Below, piece by piece: positions 1 to 6,771 of a stretch of 64,000 bases of DNA. The notes below the pieces were generated by a model that saw only the letters and a program-made list of their open reading frames with translations, ran no database searches and was not told where the DNA came from. The stretch comes from Sphingobacterium sp. PCS056 (lineage in GTDB: Bacteria > Bacteroidota > Bacteroidia > Sphingobacteriales > Sphingobacteriaceae). A program made the position numbers and the translations under genes. The DNA is taken from positions 1,364,001 to 1,428,000 of the forward strand of contig NZ_CP096883.1 of the NCBI RefSeq assembly GCF_023273895.1, read 5' to 3'. The stretch's first letter is position 1; the number at the start of each line of letters is the position of its first letter.

Positions 1-696
1 CAAGTCTATAAAGTCTTTCTGCAAGGCAAAACTATACATGCCCACAGCCATTAAAAAGGTAAAGATCCAGATATATGGTCGGTAGCGTGACACGATCCAT
101 GCCAGTGCAATATACAGGAGCAGTACGATGATCGCGCCTTCTAAGAAAGCGTAGATATTGGATTCTTTTTGCTGCCTTTTGAGATAAGCCAGCTGATCTT
201 CGATATAGAAATCCAGCTGGGGGCTATAGCCTTTGATATGATGGATTTTCAACAGGCAGGTGTAGGTTTTGGTGACATCTAGTTCCAGTGTGAAATGATT
301 GCGATCATCACCAGGACTGATCTCCTTGAGAGGTCTGAACAGTCCCGCTTTTCGGCTATCGATCGCGACACTGCTGCGGTCGTCGATCAGGGTCAGGTCC
401 ACATAGGTCAGGTTGTTAAAAGAAAGAACATAAGTTTTCTTTTTATAGTCTTTACTGGCCGGGATATGGATGCGGAGCCAATAGATACCTTTCGCATCAA
501 AATCATCCTGCTTGATTTTAGGGTTTTTGAAAATGGATTTATTATGGTAGTAAAACAGCGGACTGTCTTCGTTCAGCTGCTCCTGGGCAATGAGTACCGT
601 TGGAATTTCATTTGTGCGCTGTATTGCTGCAGACCCTTTTAAAGATACTACAAGTAAAAAAAACAGCAAAAAAGGGGCAACGAGGTCAGGTTTCAT
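1..696 (-). CDS. 7TM-DISM-type membrane sensor, N-terminal part (runs off the window)
   Basis: The reading frame is open from an ATG at 696 down to base 1, giving 232 residues without a stop. A signal peptide with a long hydrophobic core (MKPDLVAPFLLFFLLVV) is followed by a beta-rich extracellular region with the pattern GIYWLRIHIP and later FTLELDVTKTYTCLLKI. This resembles the 7TMR-DISM extracellular domain 2. The last visible part (FLEGAIIVLLLYIALAW, then YIWIFTFLMAVGMYSF) starts the transmembrane bundle. Such proteins usually end in a histidine kinase, GGDEF or LytTR output domain, which lies outside the window, so the output is unknown. It is transcribed away from the next gene. Confidence 0.75.
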   Translation of the reverse strand, partial: MKPDLVAPFLLFFLLVVSLKGSAAIQRTNEIPTVLIAQEQLNEDSPLFYYHNKSIFKNPKIKQDDFDAKGIYWLRIHIPASKDYKKKTYVLSFNNLTYVDLTLIDDRSSVAIDSRKAGLFRPLKEISPGDDRNHFTLELDVTKTYTCLLKIHHIKGYSPQLDFYIEDQLAYLKRQQKESNIYAFLEGAIIVLLLYIALAWIVSRYRPYIWIFTFLMAVGMYSFALQKDFIDL

Positions 697-771
697 TTGT
701 CCCTACAAATGTGCATTATTTACCTGAATATTGAGGTTTATTACTGTGATTTTTTTTAAACTAAAGTTAAA

Positions 772-789
772 AGAGACCCCAGGGTCTCT
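772..789. repeat. Perfect inverted repeat between divergent genes
   Basis: AGAGACCC and GGGTCTCT are separated by only CA, giving an 8-bp perfect palindrome between two divergent genes. Neither side has a clear T-run, so it looks more like an operator or a weak hairpin than a terminator. The function is inferred from position only. Confidence 0.35.
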
Positions 790-811
790 GTTATAACACC
801 AATATTCACCC

Positions 812-819
812 TACTTTTG
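812..819 (+). promoter_or_regulatory. Putative Bacteroidota -7 box TACTTTTG
   Basis: TACTTTTG matches the TAnnTTTG consensus used by the Bacteroidota primary sigma factor. It lies about 160 bases before the small membrane protein gene at 978. No convincing TTG box is seen about 20 bases upstream, so this is a moderate call. Confidence 0.4.
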
Positions 820-977
820 ATAGAAATTAGGAACTGTTTCATATTAAGTCTTTTAGATGTTTGGCAAAAGAACGTCAAAGTGGTCTATTATTTTTTATGA
901 ACAGCCTGATATGTTATTATTTGAGTGCGCTCACAATCGTACAAAGATTTTGTTTTATTGTTTAACATATACGAGGT

Positions 978-1490
978 ATGATGATTTATGTTGTTATTTT
1001 AGTTTCCCTTGCTGCCTGTCTGCTATACTATATATATCAGGGCAAGTACAGGCGTTCACAGTTTGAAGAGCACGTTATATTAAGTGCTCAGTACCGTATC
1101 CAAGATCACGCAGGTCAGTATAGCGGCAATCTCAAAAGTCGTTACGGATCCCTTATTTTCAATGCATCCCGCAAGGATGAGCAGCTCAGGGCCGTTGTGA
1201 TTAGAAAAGTTAAGATATATTATAGAGGCGTATCGGTCAAATTAAATCAGTCCGCCATTATCCCCTTTGTAGAAAATAAAGATCAAGGATTAGCGATTTC
1301 GGTCCGTTTTCGAATCACTTCAGATCGGCAGAGCGTCGATCTTTTAGGTTGTCAAGTGTTGTTGTCTGGTGTATTAAACCTGAAGGGCGGCGACCGGGTT
1401 CCTTTCAAAATGAGCATGCCCATCGAAAATGTCTATCAGCACGAAGAAGAAGTCCATATCCAGCAGTTGGATCTACCGATATTCCATTAA
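978..1490 (+). CDS. Membrane-anchored small protein of unknown function, paralogue A
   Basis: The product has 170 residues (or 169 from the second ATG of a pair at 978/981). An N-terminal transmembrane segment (VVILVSLAACLLYYIY) precedes a soluble, beta-rich domain. I do not recognise the family. It is clearly related to the product of 1879-2355: both have a short N-terminal helix, then GQYSG, then a block with K-R/K-V, LNQS or LDQS followed by L/IPF, and then SG-LxxxGG-R-PF. The two probably arose by tandem duplication and sit on the outer face of the inner membrane. A terminator-like hairpin lies 35 bases after the stop. Confidence 0.7.
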   Translation: MMIYVVILVSLAACLLYYIYQGKYRRSQFEEHVILSAQYRIQDHAGQYSGNLKSRYGSLIFNASRKDEQLRAVVIRKVKIYYRGVSVKLNQSAIIPFVENKDQGLAISVRFRITSDRQSVDLLGCQVLLSGVLNLKGGDRVPFKMSMPIENVYQHEEEVHIQQLDLPIFH

Positions 1491-1524
1491 CCTAGTTTGT
1501 TTCCAAATTATGATTTAGTTGCTT

Positions 1525-1555
1525 AGTGCCTTGCTTGTCAAGGCACTATTTTTAT
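1525..1555 (+). terminator. Intrinsic terminator
   Basis: AGTGCCTTG and CAAGGCACT form a 9-bp stem around a 5-base loop, followed by ATTTTTAT. It ends transcription of the gene at 978-1490. The remaining stretch to 1878 has no gene and holds only the repeat block at about 1803. Confidence 0.7.
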
Positions 1556-1802
1556 GTTTCAACAACAGATCCACATCGCGATATCTGGAGCATTAAAAGA
1601 TGAATCCATGCTGATGATTTAATATTAAATAATGATTTGCTTCATGTTCAGCAGCTATATTTGTGATCTGAGGTACTGCAGTATTTCATCATCTTAACAG
1701 AAACAGTTTTTAGTTGAAGTGAAAAGTTTATGAAAACAATTTGATTCGATACGATGTTAAACTTCACGACGTTAATAATATAGGTGATTGCAATACAAAG
1801 TA

Positions 1803-1862
1803 GCCGTTCACCCGTTACTTGGTCACTACGTTACTTGTTCACTGCGTCACCATTTTACTTTT
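1803..1862 (+). repeat. GTNAC short-repeat block 1
   Basis: A 60-base run of degenerate 7-9-base units of the form GTTACTTG, GTCACTAC and GTTCACTG. It is the first of four blocks of the same repeat type in the first 6 kb. It sits just before the second paralogue gene. No spacers or CRISPR structure are present. Confidence 0.65.
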
Positions 1863-1878
1863 TAATCCTTAAACCACT

Positions 1879-2355
1879 ATGCTATTTATCCCATTGATCG
1901 CCCTATTGTTAATAGGCATTTATTATTTCTGGAACGCAAAGCAAATGAAAAACCAATTGGCCCAGCATGGCGCTATGTCCGTGAGCTATCTTTTTCAAGA
2001 ACATCCGGGACAGTACAGTGGCGACCGGACGGTGAAGAGTGGGGTGATTGTGATCCATACCTCCAGTCACAATCAAAAATTAAAGCATGCTACATTAAAA
2101 CGTGTTTCTGTCAAACATCCCGATCTACATATCCAGCTTGATCAATCGCTTTCACTTCCATTTCATTCTGAATTATTGCCCAAGCCCGAAGTCTCTATCC
2201 GTTACAAGTTGACCAATAAAGCATTGAGCAAGCTCGACTTGACCGGAGTTCCGACTTGTATTTCTGGTAAACTTCACTTTGAAGGCGGAAAGACCAGGCC
2301 TTTTCAGGTTATGGTACCCATTTCTGGTTTGTACCATCAGCAGAGCAATCATTAG
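1879..2355 (+). CDS. Membrane-anchored small protein of unknown function, paralogue B
   Basis: The product has 158 residues with an N-terminal transmembrane segment (FIPLIALLLIGIYYFW) and a soluble domain matching paralogue A (978-1490) at EHPGQYSG, VSVKHPDLHIQLDQS, DLTGVPTCISG and FEGGKTRPF. Identity to paralogue A is modest, so the duplication is old. No catalytic motif or known domain is visible. The repeat block at 1803-1862 separates the two paralogues. Confidence 0.7.
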   Translation: MLFIPLIALLLIGIYYFWNAKQMKNQLAQHGAMSVSYLFQEHPGQYSGDRTVKSGVIVIHTSSHNQKLKHATLKRVSVKHPDLHIQLDQSLSLPFHSELLPKPEVSIRYKLTNKALSKLDLTGVPTCISGKLHFEGGKTRPFQVMVPISGLYHQQSNH

Positions 2356-2411
2356 AGCGGTTGTCATCGTCCAGGCTAACTATTGTAGTCGGTTTTACTC
2401 ATCTCGCTTTA

Positions 2412-2441
2412 TTGTTTGTTCATAAAATCTTATTACTTTTG
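2412..2441 (+). promoter_or_regulatory. Putative promoter of the rhamnose operon
   Basis: TTG at 2412-2414, a 19-base spacer and TACTTTTG at 2434-2441 match the Bacteroidota promoter layout (TTG, 19-21 bases, TAnnTTTG). Transcription would start near 2448, about 50 bases before rmlB. Confidence 0.55.
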
Positions 2442-2500
2442 ATGCTATTCCCTTAATTACAGTTAGGGGGTTTTAAGCTGTTAAGAAATATTTGCACATC

Positions 2501-3556
2501 ATGATGACTAAAACGATCATTATTACAGGTGGAGCGGGTTTTATAGGTTCGCATGTAGTCCGCACTTTTGTACATAAATATCCAGATTACCATATTGTCA
2601 ATTTAGATGCATTGACCTATGCCGGCAATCTTGAAAATTTACGGGATATCGAAGATAGACCCAATTACACGTTTGTTAAGGAAGATATTACCGACGCTGC
2701 GGCCATGTTTCGTATTTTCACCACATTTCAACCTGATGGTGTGATCCATCTGGCAGCAGAGTCTCATGTCGATCGCTCCATTGCAGATCCTTCCGCATTT
2801 GTGATGACCAATGTTATTGGTACGGTCAATTTACTAAATGCTGCCCGTGAAACCTGGAAAGATAACTTCGCAGGAAAACGTTTTCATCATGTTTCTACCG
2901 ATGAGGTATTTGGTGCATTAGGAGCAGAAGGATTATTCACAGAGAAAACCGCTTACGATCCACATTCCCCTTATTCAGCCTCCAAAGCCAGTTCCGATCA
3001 TTTTGTTCGGGCATACCATGATACTTATGGCTTACCGATGGTACTGACCAATTGCTCCAACAATTATGGACCCAATCATTTCCCGGAGAAACTGATTCCG
3101 CTATGTATTCACAATATCTTAAACCATCAACCCTTACCGATCTATGGCGATGGTCAGTACACCCGCGATTGGTTATTTGTGATCGATCATGCAACCGCTA
3201 TTGATATCGTTTTTCATGAAGGAAAGAATGGCGACTCGTACAATGTTGGCGGATTTAACGAATGGCAGAATATCGATTTGGTCAAAGAACTGTGTAAGCA
3301 GGTAGATGAAAAATTAGGTCGACCAGTAGGAACTGCGGAGCAATTGATCACTTTTGTGAAAGATCGTCCTGGTCACGATTTACGTTACGCCATCGATGCC
3401 ACCAAGATCAATCAAGAATTAGGCTGGTATCCTTCCGTCACTTTCGAACAAGGGCTATCCAAAACCATCGACTGGTTTTTAAATAATCAAGAGTGGCTGG
3501 ACAATGTCACCTCAGGAGATTATCAGAAATATTACGATCAGCAGTATAAAGGTTAG
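2501..3556 (+). CDS. rmlB: dTDP-glucose 4,6-dehydratase
   Basis: Second step of dTDP-L-rhamnose synthesis: NAD-dependent conversion of dTDP-glucose to dTDP-4-keto-6-deoxyglucose. An extended SDR fold is evident from the Rossmann motif GGAGFIGSH near the start, the substrate motif STDEVFG and the catalytic [10 protein letters not shown] (Tyr-x3-Lys). NCSNNYGP and [11 protein letters not shown] are also typical of RmlB. The length of about 351 residues is normal. Two adjacent ATGs at 2501 and 2504 fit better than an upstream TTG at 2492. It heads the rml set, which is ordered B, C, D, A here, with repeats around the four-helix gene between D and A. Confidence 0.95.
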   Translation: MMTKTIIITGGAGFIGSHVVRTFVHKYPDYHIVNLDALTYAGNLENLRDIEDRPNYTFVKEDITDAAAMFRIFTTFQPDGVIHLAAESHVDRSIADPSAFVMTNVIGTVNLLNAARETWKDNFAGKRFHHVSTDEVFGALGAEGLFTEKTAYDPHSPYSASKASSDHFVRAYHDTYGLPMVLTNCSNNYGPNHFPEKLIPLCIHNILNHQPLPIYGDGQYTRDWLFVIDHATAIDIVFHEGKNGDSYNVGGFNEWQNIDLVKELCKQVDEKLGRPVGTAEQLITFVKDRPGHDLRYAIDATKINQELGWYPSVTFEQGLSKTIDWFLNNQEWLDNVTSGDYQKYYDQQYKG

Positions 3557-3567
3557 ATAGTAAATAC

Positions 3568-3687
3568 GTGACCGAGTAACAAGTAAAGAAGTAACAAGTA
3601 ACGAAGTAACAAGTAAAGAAGTGACGAGTACTAGGTCACTAAAAATAACAACGTTACTAGTTAACTAGCGTTACTATGTCACTAAAA
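3568..3687. repeat. GTNAC short-repeat block 2, with both orientations
   Basis: The left part (about 3568-3630) is a run of GTAACAAGTAA-type units. The right part (about 3632-3687) has the opposite sense, with GTCACTAAAAA and GTTACTAG units. The block fills the gap between rmlB and rmlC and supplies an upstream ATG (3676) that is probably not the real rmlC start. Confidence 0.7.
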
Positions 3688-3696
3688 AAACAAACA

Positions 3697-4257
3697 ATGA
3701 AATTCCAAGAAACAAAATTAAAAGGCTGCTTTATTTTAGAGCCCACTATAATTGAAGATGAAAGAGGATACTTTTTCGAAGCCTTCAATGACCGAAAGTT
3801 TGAGCAGATTGTAGGCGCTAAACCCCCATTTGTACAAGATAACCAATCCCAATCCCAGTATGGCGTAGTCCGTGGATTGCATATGCAAGCAGGTGAATAT
3901 GGGCAAGCGAAGTTGGTGCGTGTACTCGAAGGAAAAGTATTGGATGTTGCGGTAGACGTGCGTCCCGGATCGGACACTTATGGCCAATCTGTCGCAGTAG
4001 AATTGTCCGCAGAGAATAAGAGACAACTGTATGTTCCACGTGGATTTTTACACGGATTTTCGGTCTTATCCGATAGTGCAGTGGTGTTTTACAAATGTGA
4101 TAATTATTATCATCAAGTAGCAGAAGACGGTGTTCATCCGTTAGATACAACAATAGGTATTGATTGGCAAGTTCCAAGGGAAGATATGATCCTTTCCCAA
4201 AAAGATGAACAAGCACAATCCTTTACAGCATTTAAAAATAAAAATGGAATCGGTTAA
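3697..4257 (+). CDS. rmlC: dTDP-4-dehydrorhamnose 3,5-epimerase
   Basis: Third step of dTDP-rhamnose synthesis: double epimerisation at C3 and C5. It is a cupin of 186 residues, the usual length. Signatures are GCFILEPTIIEDERGYFFEAF at the N-terminus, VRGLHMQ (the general-base His region), the block AKLVRVLEGKVLDVAVDVR and VPRGFLHGFSVLSD. The ATG at 3697 gives the family-typical MKFQETKLKG start; the upstream ATG at 3676 lies inside a repeat unit. Its last 14 bases overlap rmlD. Confidence 0.94.
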   Translation: MKFQETKLKGCFILEPTIIEDERGYFFEAFNDRKFEQIVGAKPPFVQDNQSQSQYGVVRGLHMQAGEYGQAKLVRVLEGKVLDVAVDVRPGSDTYGQSVAVELSAENKRQLYVPRGFLHGFSVLSDSAVVFYKCDNYYHQVAEDGVHPLDTTIGIDWQVPREDMILSQKDEQAQSFTAFKNKNGIG

Positions 4258-5122
4258 TCAAAAGCAACGGATCGTTATTACAGGCGCATCAGGACAGCTG
4301 GGGCAGGAATTAAAAGTGCTGTTGGAACATGATGCCGAAAAAGAATGTTTCTTTTTAGATCGCAAGCAGCTTCCGCTGGATCAGACCTTTATTATTCAAG
4401 ATATTCTGGGGATGTATCAGCCCGATGTGATTATCCATGCTGGAGCATATACCGCTGTCGATCAGGCCGAATCCGAACCCGATCTTGCTGATCAGGTCAA
4501 TCACCTGGCTTCGGAAGAGATTGCGCAGTATTGTCATGTACATGGCACCAAGTTGATCGCCATTTCAACCGATTATGTATTCGATGGAAATAGCCGTATG
4601 GCGCTAACAGAAGACGCACCCGTGCATCCCATCAATGTATATGGACAGACCAAGTTACAAGGAGAGCAGGCGATTCAGAAATGGTGCCCCGAAGCGATTA
4701 TTATCCGTACCTCATGGGTGTACTCCACTTTTGGAAAAAACTTTGTTAAGACGATGTTACGTCTGCTATCCGAGCGTGATTCGATATCTGTGATCAACGA
4801 TCAGATCGGTTCACCGACCTCAGCAGCAGATCTAGCAAAAGCGATCGTCCATATTGTTGATGGAGAAAGTTGGCAAGGTGGGGTTTATCATTATAGCAAT
4901 GAAGGCGAGATCAGCTGGTATGATTTTGCTGTTGCCATTCGCGATCTCAAAGGACTCGAGTGTGAAATCAATGCAATTCCCACGACAGCCTATCCCACAC
5001 CTGCAAAGCGACCCAATTATTCGTTGTTAAATAAAACAAAGATTAAAGCGACATTTGGAGTAGAAGTGCCATTTTGGAAAGACAGCCTTGTGAAATGTTT
5101 GAGTGACGAAGCGATTAATTAA
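4244..5122 (+). CDS. rmlD: dTDP-4-dehydrorhamnose reductase
   Basis: Final step: NAD(P)H-dependent reduction to dTDP-L-rhamnose. The SDR motif is GASGQLGQEL, and STDYVFDG, the YGQTKLQGE active site (Tyr-x3-Lys) and RTSWVYSTFGKNFV are all RmlD signatures. The ATG at 4244 gives 292 residues. An upstream in-frame ATG at 4205 would lie deep inside rmlC and is unlikely. The 14-base overlap with rmlC suggests translational coupling. Confidence 0.94.
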   Translation: MESVNQKQRIVITGASGQLGQELKVLLEHDAEKECFFLDRKQLPLDQTFIIQDILGMYQPDVIIHAGAYTAVDQAESEPDLADQVNHLASEEIAQYCHVHGTKLIAISTDYVFDGNSRMALTEDAPVHPINVYGQTKLQGEQAIQKWCPEAIIIRTSWVYSTFGKNFVKTMLRLLSERDSISVINDQIGSPTSAADLAKAIVHIVDGESWQGGVYHYSNEGEISWYDFAVAIRDLKGLECEINAIPTTAYPTPAKRPNYSLLNKTKIKATFGVEVPFWKDSLVKCLSDEAIN

Positions 5123-5130
5123 CAGGTGAT

Positions 5131-5260
5131 TAAGTAACAAGTAACAAGTAACAAAGTAACAAGTAACAAAGTAACAAGTAACAAAGTAACAAGTAACAAA
5201 GTAACAAGTAACAAAGTAACAAGTAACAAAGTAACAAGTAACAAAGTAACAAGTAACATT
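5131..5260. repeat. GTNAC block 3: 15-bp tandem repeat, eight units
   Basis: From 5141 to 5260 there are seven exact copies of GTAACAAGTAACAAA and an eighth ending in ATT, preceded by two half-units. The period is exactly 15 bp, a whole number of codons, which creates an artificial minus-strand reading frame (repeating CYFVT). The block fills the gap between rmlD and the four-helix gene. Near-perfect copies point to recent slippage growth. Confidence 0.9.
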
Positions 5261-5282
5261 GCACAAATTAAAAGGATAAGAA

Positions 5283-5639
5283 ATGAGGAGTCATAAAGAT
5301 TTAATTGTATATCAGCGTTCTCTTTTATATGTTAAAACTATATATGACCTATCTCAATGTTTTCCAGAGGTTGAAAAATTTGGTTTGACCAGTCAAATTC
5401 GAAGAGCTGCCGTTTCAGTTCCAAGTAATATTGCAGAAGGAGCAGCCAGAAGATCTGCTAAAGAATTTCTTCAATTCTTATATATTGCATTAGGTTCACT
5501 GAGTGAAATTGAAACCCAAATTGAAATAGCTAAATTATTAGATTATTCCGTTGATATCGATTCTATTTTAGAAGAAAATATACAACTGAGAAGAATGTTG
5601 TTGAAGTTAATAGAAAATATTAAAAATAAAATATACTAA
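5283..5639 (+). CDS. Four-helix-bundle protein (S23 / 23S rRNA intervening-sequence family)
   Basis: The product has 118 residues, all helical. Family marks are LIVYQRSLLYVKTIYDLS, the conserved SQIRRAAVSVPSNIAEG and the later FLQFLYIALGSLSEIETQ. The family is named for open frames in rRNA intervening sequences of other bacteria; its biochemical role is unknown. Here it interrupts the rml genes and is bracketed by repeat block 3 upstream and block 4 downstream, which have opposite sense. That suggests it came in with the repeats or is linked to them. Confidence 0.88.
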   Translation: MRSHKDLIVYQRSLLYVKTIYDLSQCFPEVEKFGLTSQIRRAAVSVPSNIAEGAARRSAKEFLQFLYIALGSLSEIETQIEIAKLLDYSVDIDSILEENIQLRRMLLKLIENIKNKIY

Positions 5640-5868
5640 TGTCACTACGTCACTACTTGACTAGTCACTATGTTACTAAGAGAAACTACGTCACTAATTA
5701 TTACGTCACTAAAAAAGACTGCGTTACTACTTTACTAGTCACTACGTCACTAATTATTACGTCACTAAAAAAGACTGCGTTACTACTTTACTAGTCACTA
5801 CGTCACTAATTATTACGTCACTAAAAAAGACTGCGTTACTACTTTACTAGTCACTACGTCACTAAATT
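5640..5868. repeat. GTNAC block 4, containing a 56-bp tandem repeat
   Basis: Degenerate GTCACTA/GTTACTA units fill the gap between the four-helix gene and rmlA. Within them, a 56-bp compound unit starting ACTACGTCAC recurs at 5685, 5741 and 5797, with a partial fourth copy at 5853. The three full copies look identical. The sense is opposite to block 3. Confidence 0.9.
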
Positions 5869-5875
5869 TAAAAAA

Positions 5876-6736
5876 ATGAAAGGAATTATACTAGCAGGAG
5901 GATCAGGAACACGTTTGCATCCCATGACATTGGCGGTGAGCAAGCAGTTGATGCCCGTGTACGATAAACCCATGATCTATTATCCACTATCCACCTTGAT
6001 GTTAGCTGGGATCAGTGAGATCCTCATTATTTCGACACCTCAAGATCTGCCGCAGTTTAAAAGACTGTTGGGAGATGGTTCGCAGTTGGGCTGCCGATTT
6101 GAATATATCGAACAGCCTAGTCCTGATGGACTGGCGCAAGCCTTTATATTAGGAGAAGAGTTTATTGGTGATGATAAGGTGGCTTTAATCTTGGGAGATA
6201 ATATTTTCTATGGTTCGGGTATGTCTAAGCACTTACAGTCCTGTGTAGATATTGAGGGCGGGATGGTGTTTGCTTATCAGGTCAACGATCCCGAGCGCTA
6301 TGGCGTGGTTGAGTTTGACCAAGATAAAAAAGCCATTTCGATAGAAGAAAAACCGGTAGCACCAAAGTCAAACTTTGCCATTCCAGGATTATATTTTTAC
6401 GATAATGATGTGGTTCAGATAGCCAAAGAAATTAAACCATCACCCAGAGGGGAATTGGAAATTACCGATATTAACAAAGTCTACTTGGAGCGAGAAAAGC
6501 TTCATGTGGCAGTTTTTGATCGCGGCACAGCTTGGTTGGATACGGGTACTATTCAGTCCCTCATGCAAGCGGCACAGTTTGTACAGGTCATCGAGGAGCG
6601 TCAAGGGATGAAGATTGGATCGATTGAAGAAGTGGCTTATCGTATGGGGTATATCGATAAAGCGCAATTGTTAAAAATTGCCGAACCGTTGCGTAAATCC
6701 GGATACGGGGAGTATCTCAATCTCTTAATTAAATAA
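5876..6736 (+). CDS. rmlA: Glucose-1-phosphate thymidylyltransferase
   Basis: First step of dTDP-rhamnose synthesis: dTTP plus glucose-1-phosphate gives dTDP-glucose. The nucleotide-binding motif [11 protein letters not shown] lies at residues 8-18, followed by [14 protein letters not shown] and [19 protein letters not shown] and the C-terminal [11 protein letters not shown] are also typical. The length of 286 residues is standard for the family. The ATG at 5876 follows the repeat block directly and is the natural start. It is the last rml gene and lies 35 bases before the export gene. Confidence 0.95.
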   Translation: MKGIILAGGSGTRLHPMTLAVSKQLMPVYDKPMIYYPLSTLMLAGISEILIISTPQDLPQFKRLLGDGSQLGCRFEYIEQPSPDGLAQAFILGEEFIGDDKVALILGDNIFYGSGMSKHLQSCVDIEGGMVFAYQVNDPERYGVVEFDQDKKAISIEEKPVAPKSNFAIPGLYFYDNDVVQIAKEIKPSPRGELEITDINKVYLEREKLHVAVFDRGTAWLDTGTIQSLMQAAQFVQVIEERQGMKIGSIEEVAYRMGYIDKAQLLKIAEPLRKSGYGEYLNLLIK

Positions 6737-6743
6737 ATTTACC

Positions 6744-6751
6744 TACTTTTG
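6744..6751 (+). promoter_or_regulatory. Possible -7 box TACTTTTG before the export gene
   Basis: TACTTTTG ends on the G of a possible GTG start at 6751. If it is a real promoter, translation must begin downstream, at the ATG at 6772. No clear -33 box is seen, so confidence is low. Confidence 0.3.
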
Positions 6752-6771
6752 TGAAAATTGCACTGTATAGA

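Noticed and set aside
77..90. JUMPstart/ops-like GGTCGGTAGCGTGA
   Set aside because: It lies inside the coding frame of the 7TM-DISM protein, is on its antisense strand, and such elements belong to enterobacterial operons.
857..1066. 69-residue plus-strand frame
   Set aside because: It overlaps the better supported gene at 978 and has no protein-like features.
3736..4216. Minus-strand frames opposite rmlC
   Set aside because: They are shadows of the rmlC codons, and no start site or family match supports them.
5141..5260. CRISPR-like look of the 15-bp array
   Set aside because: There are no unique spacers between the units and no cas genes; it is a simple tandem repeat.
5027..5266. Minus-strand frame with repeating CYFVT
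   Set aside because: It is the translation of the 15-bp tandem repeat, which has no start or codon pattern of a gene.
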